26,189 nucleotides of DNA from an uncultured Oscillospiraceae bacterium (GCA_958448165.1 CAUDCW010000019.1:1-26189); one strand, 5' to 3'; positions 8,194-15,723 are shown, counted from the stretch's first letter. Numbers and translations: made by a program. The notes: a model not told the origin generated them from the sequence alone.

Positions 8194-9519
8194 TTATACG
8201 AGCGACTTACTTCTCCATTTACCCTTTTTCCATCTCCACAGCATCAGCGCACCTCGCAGACATTCATCTGCGGCAAAGGCTATCCACAAGCCGTTAAGAC
8301 CAAGACCAAACGTAACGGCTAAAAGGTACGACCCCAGTGTGCTGACTATCCACATTGAAAATATCGCAACACCCGTCGGGAAGAATACATCTCCTGCACC
8401 TCTCAGACAGTTGATTACAGTCAGGTTGGTCGTTCTGCCGATTTCAACAAATATGCTCAGGATAATCAGCGTTGCGCCCATCTGAATAACTTGCTCGTTC
8501 TGCGTGAATATCCCGATAAGCTGATATCGGAAAATTATCCCGACAAGCTCAAGACTCATTGCGATTATCAGCGCAGAGCGAAACGCCCTAAGACAGCTCT
8601 TGTATGCCTCGTCATGTTTGTGCGCTCCGCACAAATGCCCGACAAGAATCTGTGCGGCTTGTCCGATTGATACCGAAAAAATGTAGAAGAACATCGAAAT
8701 GTTTGAAATATATGTTTTTGTAATCAATTCCGCTTCACTCAGACAGTTCAGAACGATAGAGGTTACAACAAGCTGAGAAATGTTGTAGTTAAACGACTCA
8801 AACGCAGACGGCACGCCGACCTTCAGAAGTAGCCATAAATCCTTATACGGAAAAGGCTTGAGCAGTCTGAACATTGACGGCTTTTCAACCTTGATGAACA
8901 GCACAAGCAGAAGAACAACAGTGCCCACAATGCGGCTTGCAGAGGTTGCAACGGCAACTCCCTTTACGCCCATCTGAGGAAACCCAAGAAGTCCCAGCAC
9001 AAAGATAACGTCAAGGATAGTGTTTGTCAGATTCATAATAACCGTAACATACATCGAAAGCTTTGTGTAGCCGTGGTTCCTGATTATCGCCGAAACAGCG
9101 TTCAGCAAGCCCTGCGTAAACAGACAGCCGCCGACGATGATAAGATACTCGTTCGCAAATTCAAGAACCTCGCCCTTTGCACCGATGAATGTCAGTATCG
9201 GTCGGCTGAAAATCGCCAGCACTGCGCTTATTATAACGCCGAGAAGCAGGTTGAATGTAATTGAAAGAGCGGCAATGCGTGACGCCGCCTGCTTTTTATT
9301 TGCCCCAAGATTCTGCGATATAAGCACTGCACTTGCACTTGAAAGCACCGTAAATACAAGAGTGCATATTGATATCGCCTGATTTGCGGTGTTTACCGAC
9401 GAGGCGGCAAGGTCGTTGTATCGGCTAAGCACAAAAACGTCAACAAAGCCAAGCGTCATAAACAAGGCTGTTTCGATAAATATGGGCCAAGCAAGGCTGA
9501 ACAGGGTCATTTTTTTCAT
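8194..9519 (-). CDS. MATE family efflux transporter
   Basis: A 441-residue inner-membrane exporter with about 12 hydrophobic segments in two related halves, fitting the MATE/MOP family that extrudes drugs or metabolites against Na+ or H+ gradients. It opens MKKMTLFSLAWPIFIETALFM with the conserved WP(I)-x-E pattern. FVDVFVLS and an LISQNLGA motif follow in the first half, with the matching region IGQAAQILVGHLCGA in the second half. Helix-breaking prolines also fit the family. The tail is basic (RWKKGKWRSK), cytoplasmic by prediction. The chosen ATG has a CGGAGA site upstream; a second ATG three codons in is possible. It has its own promoter and a possible operator in the 5' leader. The substrate cannot be told from sequence. 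Confidence 0.93.
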   Translation of the reverse strand: MKKMTLFSLAWPIFIETALFMTLGFVDVFVLSRYNDLAASSVNTANQAISICTLVFTVLSSASAVLISQNLGANKKQAASRIAALSITFNLLLGVIISAVLAIFSRPILTFIGAKGEVLEFANEYLIIVGGCLFTQGLLNAVSAIIRNHGYTKLSMYVTVIMNLTNTILDVIFVLGLLGFPQMGVKGVAVATSASRIVGTVVLLLVLFIKVEKPSMFRLLKPFPYKDLWLLLKVGVPSAFESFNYNISQLVVTSIVLNCLSEAELITKTYISNISMFFYIFSVSIGQAAQILVGHLCGAHKHDEAYKSCLRAFRSALIIAMSLELVGIIFRYQLIGIFTQNEQVIQMGATLIILSIFVEIGRTTNLTVINCLRGAGDVFFPTGVAIFSMWIVSTLGSYLLAVTFGLGLNGLWIAFAADECLRGALMLWRWKKGKWRSKSLV

Positions 9520-9549
9520 AAGAAATTCTCCGAAAGCAATAATAAAAAA

Positions 9550-9591
9550 TTGTCAGATAATGAACACAATTGTCTGAAAAATCTTGTCCGA
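9550..9591 (-). promoter_or_regulatory. Candidate operator: three TTGTCnGA repeats in the MATE leader
   Basis: On the plus strand TTGTCAGA (9550), TTGTCTGA (9570) and TTGTCCGA (9584) repeat within 42 bp. The first two also form a TCAGA...TCTGA inverted pair. The block covers about +1 to +40 of the predicted MATE transcript, a place where a repressor would act. No regulator gene is adjacent, so this is inference. Confidence 0.4.
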
Positions 9592-9596
9592 AATAA

Positions 9597-9625
9597 ATAT
9601 TATTCTATTTATGCGCCTAAGTCAA
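9597..9625 (-). promoter_or_regulatory. Predicted promoter of the MATE gene
   Basis: On the minus strand TTGACT (9625-9620), a 17-nt spacer and TAATAT (9602-9597), about 78 nt upstream of the start codon. Confidence 0.6.
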
Positions 9626-9739
9626 GAGTAAGGCTTATTCAAAAATAATATGCCGTTCATTCCCCGTGTGCATTGAAATTCAGCGTGTTTCGGAGCGGTT
9701 TTGACTATATGAACATTGTGTAAAATTCGACAGGAATTA

Positions 9740-9768
9740 TTTACTGAATAACAAAATTGTGGTATAAT
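9740..9768 (+). promoter_or_regulatory. Predicted promoter of the zinc-ribbon cohesin-like gene
   Basis: TTTACT (9740-9745), a 17-nt spacer, and TATAAT (9763-9768) preceded by TGG, an extended -10. The -35, spacer length and an AAAATTG stretch in the spacer match the amylase promoter at 1317. Confidence 0.7.
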
Positions 9769-9802
9769 TGCGATTGAAATTATATGGAAAGGGATAATAC
9801 CA

Positions 9803-10927
9803 ATGAGCTTTTGTCCAAAATGTAATAATGAATATCCTGATAATTTGCCCGAATGTCCGTTTTGCAGCGGCAGTAACGCCGCAGAAGCAAGCAATAATGT
9901 TCCGGCAGAAAATGAGGACGTTGTAACTACAGATAACAATACGCCGCCGGAATTCTTCGGCGAATATAAAAATTCTCAGACACCCGAGCCGGACAACGGC
10001 AAAAATCCGATGCCTCTCGGCGTTGTTATCGGCGTGGTTGCGGCTGTGGTTGTTATTGTAGCCGCCGTGATTATTGCGGTGTTCTGCTTCTCGGGCAATT
10101 CAAGCGGCAATTCTTCGTCTGCTGCTTCAGGCTCGACAGAGGATATGACAATGCCAAGCGGATATGAGGAAATAATTCAGAATATCAAAGACGATGACGG
10201 CAATCTCATCACAGAGGCGACCGACCCATACGGCAACACGGTGACAAGAGAGGTTGACAGTGACGGCAACATTGTCACAACATATGTCGGTCCTGACGGC
10301 GAAACTGCGACGGTAACAACCGACAGCAACGGCAATATCATTGCGCAGGACGTTCCGTCGTCCTCGAATACTTCTTCGCAGAACAACAGCAGTGCTTCGT
10401 CAAAAAATAATTCCTCGGGCAACACAAGCTCGTCAAAGAATAACTCCTCAGGCAGTGCAAGCTCCAATAACAGCTCATCAAGTTCTTCAGGCTCTAACAA
10501 CAGCTCAAGTGCCAATCCGTCAAGCGGTGAGGTGTTGATTAACGGCAAAAGCTTTAAGGTCGGCGATACCGTCACCTTTACGGGAACTGCCGAGGGTATC
10601 AGTGAGGCTGTTGCAGGCTTCCAGTTTACAATAGATTTTGACGAAAATGTTCTTGAGCTTGACAAGGATTCTATAACACTTCTTGACGGCGGCTGTATTG
10701 CAAACCCCGACCTGCCGGGCAAAATAATGCTTAACGGCGTTTCTGTTATGACAGGCTACAATTTCTCAATGCCGGCTGATTTTATTGTCTGCAAGTTCAA
10801 GGTCAAGGACAGCTCCTCAAAGGCTTGCGACATAAAAATAACAACAGAAGAGGCATATACAGGCACCGGTTCACAGGAGCTGGTCGATGTTACAAAGGAC
10901 GTTGAAACGAGTATAACGGTTAAGTGA
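9803..10927 (+). CDS. Membrane-tethered cohesin-like protein with N-terminal zinc ribbon
   Basis: A 374-residue protein. Order: a zinc ribbon with Cys4, Cys7, Cys18, Cys21 (CPKC, CPFC); an acidic spacer; one long TM segment (about 72-97); five exact-length 11-residue repeats (130-184) of the form D-x-x-G-N-x-V/I-T; a Ser/Asn linker (about 186-242); and a C-terminal cohesin-like domain (243-374). The last domain starts LINGKSFKVGD and contains TGYNF, the same signatures as the two modules encoded at 112-990. With the ribbon in the cytoplasm, the cohesin-like module would be outside the cell, held off the surface by the repeat and linker. It could anchor dockerin proteins without a sortase or SLH domain. 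No signal peptide is needed because the TM acts as a signal anchor. GAAAGGG lies before the ATG, and a terminator follows. Module family is by motif; ligand and role are inference. Confidence 0.82.
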   Translation: MSFCPKCNNEYPDNLPECPFCSGSNAAEASNNVPAENEDVVTTDNNTPPEFFGEYKNSQTPEPDNGKNPMPLGVVIGVVAAVVVIVAAVIIAVFCFSGNSSGNSSSAASGSTEDMTMPSGYEEIIQNIKDDDGNLITEATDPYGNTVTREVDSDGNIVTTYVGPDGETATVTTDSNGNIIAQDVPSSSNTSSQNNSSASSKNNSSGNTSSSKNNSSGSASSNNSSSSSSGSNNSSSANPSSGEVLINGKSFKVGDTVTFTGTAEGISEAVAGFQFTIDFDENVLELDKDSITLLDGGCIANPDLPGKIMLNGVSVMTGYNFSMPADFIVCKFKVKDSSSKACDIKITTEEAYTGTGSQELVDVTKDVETSITVK

Positions 10928-10932
10928 TGTAT

Positions 10933-10960
10933 GAGTTTTGAGTTTTGAGTTTTCAGTTTA
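10933..10960 (+). repeat. Heptamer array GAGTTTT x3 plus CAGTTTA
   Basis: Four contiguous 7-bp units immediately after the stop codon of the cohesin-like gene and abutting the terminator stem. Same family as the arrays bracketing the intergenic elements, but here without palindromic arms. Confidence 0.8.
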
Positions 10961-11001
10961 AAAGCTGCGCAGGGGCATTACAGCCTCGGGCGCAGCTTTT
11001 T
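10961..11001 (+). terminator. Intrinsic terminator after the cohesin-like gene
   Basis: A 10-bp stem, AAAGCTGCGC with GCGCAGCTTT, a 19-nt loop containing a small AGG/CCT pairing, and a T-run. Confidence 0.88.
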
Positions 11002-11046
11002 CACATTCGGGGCAAATCTGCGTAAGATAACACAGGGGTGTTGTCA

Positions 11047-11703
11047 GTGCGTATCAGAAGAATTCCGAGAAGAAAAAAGGGAAGGGCAAGAAAAATTTTT
11101 GTTACGGTTGTTATGCTTGCGATTGCCGTGTTTTCGTACATAGAATTTCAGATTCAGCCCTCGGTAATGGATTTGACCGAAATCAAGGCGCAGACGCTTG
11201 CTACCGAGGCAATCAACACTGCTGTCAATAATACGGTCGATAAGCTTGGTTTTAAATATGACGACCTGGCTGATATAAAATATACCTCTAATAATAAAGT
11301 GGCGAGCATATCGACCAATACGGTCAATGTCAATAAGCTCAAGGCTGAGGTGTCGCTCGAAGCACAGAACCAGCTTGACAATCTGCAATACCGTGAATTC
11401 AACTACTATCTCGGCGACCTGACGGGCTTTGAACTGCTCAACGGTCTGGGACCGTCGCTTGTAGTACGCCTTAATTTCTCCAGCAGTGTCGAAACAGAGG
11501 TCAATAACACTCTTGAGTCTGCCGGAATAAATCAAACCCAGTCAACAATTGAGATACACGTTAAGGCGGAAATATTTCTCACGTCCGACGAGGAATATCC
11601 AAATGAAATAGTCGAAACTACGCTGCCTGTGGCGCAGACTATAATTGTCGGCGAGCTGCCGAGCTATCTTCCGATTTCAAGATATTATGACACGGTGAGC
11701 TGA
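11047..11703 (+). CDS. yunB: Sporulation protein YunB
   Basis: A 218-residue protein of the YunB family, whose Bacillus member is made in the mother cell during sporulation. A very basic N-terminus (RIRRIPRRKKGRARK) precedes one TM segment (about 17-34) and an extracytoplasmic domain. Family features seen are KYDDL, the FNYYLGDLTGFELLNGLGPSL region, SAGINQTQSTIEIHV, and VAQTIIVGELPSYLP near the end. The start is uncertain: GTG at 11038 and TTG at 11041 overlap the AGGGG ribosome site, so the GTG at 11047 with 8 nt spacing is preferred. It lies between a terminator and a promoter and is probably monocistronic. It supports a spore-forming host. Confidence 0.88.
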   Translation: MRIRRIPRRKKGRARKIFVTVVMLAIAVFSYIEFQIQPSVMDLTEIKAQTLATEAINTAVNNTVDKLGFKYDDLADIKYTSNNKVASISTNTVNVNKLKAEVSLEAQNQLDNLQYREFNYYLGDLTGFELLNGLGPSLVVRLNFSSSVETEVNNTLESAGINQTQSTIEIHVKAEIFLTSDEEYPNEIVETTLPVAQTIIVGELPSYLPISRYYDTVS

Positions 11704-11707
11704 CAAG

Positions 11708-11737
11708 TTGACTGTCAAGGGCAAAAAATGTTAAAAT
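11708..11737 (+). promoter_or_regulatory. Predicted promoter of the RlmL-like gene
   Basis: TTGACT (11708-11713), an 18-nt spacer and TAAAAT (11732-11737) with TGT just before it. It lies 31 nt before the start codon and overlaps the end of yunB closely. Confidence 0.6.
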
Positions 11738-11768
11738 AGAGTACAGAAAAAAATAAGGTTGTGTTATT

Positions 11769-12893
11769 ATGACGGATAATATAAAGCTTGCCGCATTGTG
11801 CATTTTCGGTACAGAGGGAATAACAGCAGGGGAGCTGCGCCGTATGGGTGCGACAGGCGTTGAAGCGGAAAACGGCAGAGTGCTGTTTGACTATTCGCCG
11901 CAGATGCTTGTGCGTTCAAACCTGCGCTGCCGCTACTGCGAAAGAATAATGCTGTTTGTCAAGGCGTTCAAGGCGTTTAATTTTGAGCAGCTTTATCAGA
12001 ATGTCAACTCAATTGCATGGGAAAAAATTATTCTCGAAAACGGACAGTTCCCGGTCAACGGCAGCAGCCTAAGCTCCAAGCTTGCAAGCGTGCCTGCTTG
12101 TCAGAAGATAATCAAAAAGGCGATTGCCGACAGGATAATGAACGCACGTTCAATTTCGCATTGTGAAGAAAGCGGTGCGCTTTACCGTGTTCATTTTGTT
12201 GCGCTTAAAGACACGTTTTCGGTTATGATAGATACAAGCGGAGAGGGTCTGCACAAGAGGGGATACCGAGCGAATTCACTGGAAGCACCAATCAAGGAAA
12301 CCCTTGCGGCGGTTATCGCTGACTTGGCGGTCGTCAAGTCGAACCACACGGTCGTTGACCCGATGTGCGGCTCGGGAACACTGCTGATTGAGGCGGCGCT
12401 CAAGGCAAAGAATATAGCGCCCGGCTTGCACAGGACCTTTGCCTGCGAAAAATGGAGCAATATTGACAGTGAGCTTTGGCAGAGTGAACGCAAGCTTGCC
12501 GTTGACGGTATAATCACCGACTGCGATTTTGTCGGCTACGGCTACGACATCGACGAACAGGCAATTGCGCTTGCCAAGGAAAACGCTGAAAAAGCAGGAG
12601 TAGGCTCTGTATTGCATTTTGAGTGCCGTGATATAAGGGATTATAAGGACGAATTTGAACGCTGTACCGTTATCTGTAATCCGCCCTACGGCGAAAGACT
12701 GCTCGACTACGAAAAGGCGAGAGAGCTGTATAAAATTATGGGCAAAAAATTTGTCAGAGGCAAGGGCAAAAGCTACACTATAATTTCGCCCGATGATGAG
12801 TTTGAAAATCACTTCGGCGCAAAGGCAGACAAACGCAGAAAAATCTATAACGGCAAGCTGAAATGTCAGATTTATATGTATTTCAAGGCTTGA
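11769..12893 (+). CDS. rlmL: THUMP-domain rRNA guanine-N2 methyltransferase (RlmL/YpsC-like)
   Basis: A 374-residue SAM-dependent RNA methyltransferase. The N-terminal 160 residues form a ferredoxin-like plus THUMP RNA-binding region (ending VMIDTSGEGLHKRGYR). The C-terminal Rossmann domain has the SAM site DPMCGSGTLLIEAAL (197-211), an acidic YDIDEQAI loop (259-266), and the N6/N2-type catalytic motif NPPYGER (304-310). Length matches the Firmicutes YpsC-type protein and lacks the second RlmK domain of the E. coli RlmKL fusion. The likely target is G2445 of 23S rRNA by homology. An AAGG-type site precedes the ATG. A long repeat-rich gap follows and no clear terminator is seen. Confidence 0.92.
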   Translation: MTDNIKLAALCIFGTEGITAGELRRMGATGVEAENGRVLFDYSPQMLVRSNLRCRYCERIMLFVKAFKAFNFEQLYQNVNSIAWEKIILENGQFPVNGSSLSSKLASVPACQKIIKKAIADRIMNARSISHCEESGALYRVHFVALKDTFSVMIDTSGEGLHKRGYRANSLEAPIKETLAAVIADLAVVKSNHTVVDPMCGSGTLLIEAALKAKNIAPGLHRTFACEKWSNIDSELWQSERKLAVDGIITDCDFVGYGYDIDEQAIALAKENAEKAGVGSVLHFECRDIRDYKDEFERCTVICNPPYGERLLDYEKARELYKIMGKKFVRGKGKSYTIISPDDEFENHFGAKADKRRKIYNGKLKCQIYMYFKA

Positions 12894-12977
12894 TTAGGAA
12901 GTAAACAGAGTGTGTTTTTCTTGCTATTATGGTTATTTTAAATATTAATATTTTGTGAACAAAAAATTGAATGTAAA

Positions 12978-13026
12978 CATAAACTCGGTTTATGTCAACA
13001 CAAACGGCAAAAATGTTGACATAAAC
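12978..13026. repeat. Overlapping inverted repeats that could form alternative hairpins
   Basis: CATAAAC (12978-12984) pairs with GTTTATG (12988-12994) over a 3-nt loop. The longer GTTTATGTCAACA (12988-13000) pairs perfectly with TGTTGACATAAAC (13014-13026). The segment 12988-12994 is shared, so the two stems exclude each other. No ORF with support spans this part of the 12894-13566 gap; an AT-only palindrome AAATATTAATATTT lies just upstream at 12940-12953. Confidence 0.7.
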
Positions 13027-13053
13027 GCGAAAAATGCATACACGTTTGAACAA

Positions 13054-13108
13054 AGTAAAGTAAAGGAAAGTAAAGTATAGTAAAGGAAAGTAAAGTATAG
13101 TAAAGTAA
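13054..13108 (+). repeat. Eleven AGTAA-type pentamers, with a nested exact 20-bp duplication
   Basis: Eleven contiguous pentamers with consensus AGTAA (variants AGGAA, AGTAT) run from 13054 to 13108. Within them a 20-bp unit at 13061-13080 is repeated exactly at 13081-13100. A perfect 8-bp hairpin, CTTCCTGC with GCAGGAAG (13110-13131), follows immediately. Confidence 0.85.
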
Positions 13109-13217
13109 GCTTCCTGCAAACCCGCAGGAAGAAATATCTCTCAACATCAAACGGCAAATTTTATAATGCATAATGTGGAGAAAAAAGTTTGGAATTCTGA
13201 AACCGGGATAGGCTCTT

Positions 13218-13449
13218 GGCTCCCTCTGATGAGGGAGCTGGCTGCGCCTTGCGCAGACTGAGGGAGAGAGTTCGCTCAGCTGAAACTGTCCCGGACATTC
13301 ATCGGTTCGAGCATCTCTCCCTCCGTCACGCTAAAGCATGACACCTCCCTCGTCAGAGGGAGGCAAGGATACTGCCCGACTTTATCTTAATTCAAAGAGC
13401 CACTTGCGGCTCTCGCCACAACTTCACTCTCAACTCTTCACTCTCAACT
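13218..13449 (+). repeat. Large palindromic intergenic element, variant B
   Basis: Arms of about 50 bp (13218-13268 and 13315-13364) are imperfect inverted copies of each other, beginning GGCTCCCTCTGATGAGGGAG. Each arm is itself folded: CTCCCTC-TGAT-GAGGGAG and CTGCGC-CT-TGCGCAG in the left arm. Downstream are TTAATTCAAAGAGCC and GGCTC forming a hairpin (13396-13413), then four heptamers alternating CTTCACT and CTCAACT (13422-13449). The tail order is the same as in copies I, II and III, although the arms have a different sequence. Confidence 0.78.
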
Positions 13450-13534
13450 CTGCTGTAAGGCGTGGCTTTACAGCAGCTTATTTTTGTCAAATTGTAAAGA
13501 AATTATTAAATGAGAAGAAAAATACAAAATACGC

Positions 13535-13562
13535 TTGATTTTTCCGAAAAATGGTATATAAT
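13535..13562 (+). promoter_or_regulatory. Predicted groESL promoter
   Basis: TTGATT (13535-13540), a 16-nt spacer and TATAAT (13557-13562), directly upstream of the CIRCE operator. This is the usual arrangement for HrcA-regulated vegetative promoters. Confidence 0.75.
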
Positions 13563-13566
13563 AAAA

Positions 13567-13593
13567 TTAGCACTCAGGGATTGAGAGTGCTAA
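13567..13593 (+). promoter_or_regulatory. CIRCE operator (HrcA binding site)
   Basis: An exact match to the CIRCE consensus: TTAGCACTC, 9 nt, GAGTGCTAA. The repressor HrcA binds this inverted repeat and releases it on heat or protein-folding stress. It lies just after the promoter, 35 nt before the groS start codon. Confidence 0.97.
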
Positions 13594-13628
13594 AACAAAA
13601 TCAAAAATTTGCTAAGGAGGCAATTTAT

Positions 13629-13913
13629 ATGACTATTAAGCCATTAATGGACAGAGTAGTATTAAAGATGGAAGAGGCGGAGGAAACAACCAAGAGCGGC
13701 ATCGTTCTTGCAGGCTCAGCAAAAGAGAAGCCGCAGTTTGCAACAATCATTGCAGTAGGTCCCGGCGGAGTTGTTGAAGGCAAAGAGGTAACAATGTATG
13801 TCAAGGTTGGCGACAAGGTTATCACAAGCAAGTATTCAGGCACAGAGGTAAAGCTTGACGGCGAGGAATACACAATAGTTCGCCAGGCAGATATTCTTGC
13901 AGTTGTAGAATAA
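13629..13913 (+). CDS. groS: Co-chaperonin GroES
   Basis: A 94-residue Cpn10 that caps GroEL and encloses folding substrate in the cytoplasm. It starts MTIKPLMDRVVLK; the mobile loop EETTKSGIVLAGSAKEKP (18-35) that binds GroEL is present, as is the GDKVITSKYSGTEVK core. The ATG at 13629 follows AAGGAGG at 7-8 nt; a longer in-frame reading from 13551 would run through the CIRCE site and is not real. First gene of the HrcA-controlled groESL operon, 32 nt before groL. Confidence 0.98.
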   Translation: MTIKPLMDRVVLKMEEAEETTKSGIVLAGSAKEKPQFATIIAVGPGGVVEGKEVTMYVKVGDKVITSKYSGTEVKLDGEEYTIVRQADILAVVE

Positions 13914-13945
13914 GAAATATTAATTGACATAGGGAGGAAATTATT

Positions 13946-15571
13946 ATGGCAAAGCAGATAGCATACGGTGAGGATGCAAGAAAGGCTCTTATGAGCGGTA
14001 TCGACCAGCTTGCAGATACAGTTAAAATCACACTCGGACCCAAGGGCAGAAACGTTGTTCTCGACAAGAAATTCGGCGCTCCGCTCATCACAAACGACGG
14101 TGTAACAATCGCAAAGGAAATTGAGCTTGACGACCCGTTCGAGAATATGGGCGCACAGCTTGTTAAAGAGGTTTCAATCAAGACAAACGACGTTGCAGGC
14201 GACGGCACAACAACAGCCACACTTCTTGCACAGGCTCTTATCCGCGAGGGTATGAAGAACGTAACAGCAGGCGCAAACCCGATGGTACTTAAAAGAGGAA
14301 TACAGAAGGCAGTTGACAAGGCTGTAGAGGCTATCACAGCAAACTCAAAGAAGGTAAGCGGTACGGAGGACATCGCAAGAGTTGCAACAATTTCTTCTGC
14401 TGACGAATATATCGGCAACCTCATTGCCGAGGCTATGGAAAAGGTAAGCAGTGACGGTGTTATCACGGTTGAAGAGTCCAAGACAGCCGAAACATATTCA
14501 GAGGTTGTTGAGGGTATGATGTTCGACAGAGGCTACATTGCACCGTATATGGTAACAGATACAGAAAAAATGGTTGCAGAGCTTGACGACCCGTATATCC
14601 TTATCACAGACAAGAAGATTTCAAATATTCAGGAGATTCTCCCTGTTCTTGAGCAGATTGTTCAGGCAGGCAAAAAGCTCCTGCTTATCGCCGAGGACGT
14701 TGAGGGCGAGGCTCTTACAACACTCGTACTCAACAAAATCAGAGGAACATTCACCTGCGTTGCAGTCAAGGCACCGGGCTTTGGCGACAGAAGAAAGGAA
14801 ATGCTGCAGGATATCGCAATCCTCACAGGCGGCCAGGTAATCTCCTCTGATATGGGCCTTGAGCTTAAGGATACAACAATCGACCAGCTCGGCAGAGCAA
14901 GACAGGTTAAGGTTGACAAGGAGAACACAATTATCGTTGACGGCGCAGGCAACAGCGACGAAATCAAGGCAAGATGCGGTCAGATCAGAAATCAGATCGA
15001 GAACACAACATCTGACTTTGATAGAGAGAAGCTTCAGGAAAGACTTGCAAAGCTTGCAGGCGGCGTAGCAGTTATCAAGGTTGGCGCAGCTACCGAGATT
15101 GAGATGAAGGAGAAGAAGCTCCGCATTGAGGACGCTCTTGCAGCTACAAAGGCAGCAGTTGAAGAGGGCATCGTAGCAGGCGGCGGTATCGCTCTTGTAA
15201 ACGCTATTCCTGCTGTTGCACAGCTTGCAGCAGACAGCGAGGGCGACGAAAAGACAGGCGTGAACATTGTTCTTAAGGCACTCGAAGAGCCGCTGCGTCA
15301 GATTGCAGCAAACGCAGGTCTTGAGGGCAGCGTAATTGCTGAGAACGTAAAGAACGCCGACAAGGTAGGCTACGGCTTTGACGCTAAGAACGAGGTTTAC
15401 ACCGATATGATTTCGGCAGGTATCGTTGACCCGACAAAGGTTACACGTTCAGCACTTCAGAATGCGGCTTCAGTTGCTGCAATGGTTCTCACAACAGAAT
15501 CTCTCGTAACAGACATCAAGGAGCCTGCACCGGCAGCAGCTCCGGCACCTGATATGGGCGGAATGTACTGA
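13946..15571 (+). CDS. groL: Chaperonin GroEL
   Basis: A 541-residue Cpn60 forming the double-ring, ATP-driven folding chamber. Conserved features: LGPKGRNVVLDKKFGAP (30-46), the ATP-site GDGTTT (85-90), NPMVLKRGI, APGFGDRRK in the apical domain, the AALEEG-like KAAVEEGIVAGGG signature, and a Gly/Met tail. The tail ends DMGGMY rather than the more usual GGMM, a minor variation. GGGAGGA precedes the ATG. Cotranscribed with groS and ended by a strong terminator. Codon use is biased to a few codons, as expected for a highly expressed gene. Confidence 0.98.
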   Translation: MAKQIAYGEDARKALMSGIDQLADTVKITLGPKGRNVVLDKKFGAPLITNDGVTIAKEIELDDPFENMGAQLVKEVSIKTNDVAGDGTTTATLLAQALIREGMKNVTAGANPMVLKRGIQKAVDKAVEAITANSKKVSGTEDIARVATISSADEYIGNLIAEAMEKVSSDGVITVEESKTAETYSEVVEGMMFDRGYIAPYMVTDTEKMVAELDDPYILITDKKISNIQEILPVLEQIVQAGKKLLLIAEDVEGEALTTLVLNKIRGTFTCVAVKAPGFGDRRKEMLQDIAILTGGQVISSDMGLELKDTTIDQLGRARQVKVDKENTIIVDGAGNSDEIKARCGQIRNQIENTTSDFDREKLQERLAKLAGGVAVIKVGAATEIEMKEKKLRIEDALAATKAAVEEGIVAGGGIALVNAIPAVAQLAADSEGDEKTGVNIVLKALEEPLRQIAANAGLEGSVIAENVKNADKVGYGFDAKNEVYTDMISAGIVDPTKVTRSALQNAASVAAMVLTTESLVTDIKEPAPAAAPAPDMGGMY

Positions 15572-15591
15572 TAAACTTTATAATTAAATTC

Positions 15592-15636
15592 AATTCCCGA
15601 ACGGTCACTTCATCGTGTATCGTTCGGGAATTTTTT
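15592..15636 (+). terminator. Intrinsic terminator of the groESL operon
   Basis: A 12-bp stem, AATTCCCGAACG with CGTTCGGGAATT, followed by a T6 run, 20 nt after the groL stop codon. Confidence 0.92.
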
Positions 15637-15723
15637 AAATATATATAAAACATATACGATGAGTTTTTATGTTGATGGACTCATACAATGGTATCCACTC
15701 ATTTTACCAAAACAAGATTGAAA

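Noticed and set aside
8048..8485. A plus-strand 145-residue frame across copy II and the MATE 3' end
   Set aside because: It lies antisense to the well-supported MATE gene and includes the heptamer and hairpin repeat; no ribosome site.
12883..13119. A minus-strand 78-residue frame with LYF repeats
   Set aside because: Its repeats come from the AGTAA pentamer array read in reverse; no Shine-Dalgarno fits and it overlaps the end of the RlmL-like gene.
13551..13628. N-terminal extension of GroES
   Set aside because: It would translate the CIRCE operator and the ribosome site; the ATG at 13629 is correct.
15562..15571. GroEL tail ending MGGMY as evidence of a truncated gene
   Set aside because: The length is normal and the Gly/Met tail varies naturally; no frameshift is seen.
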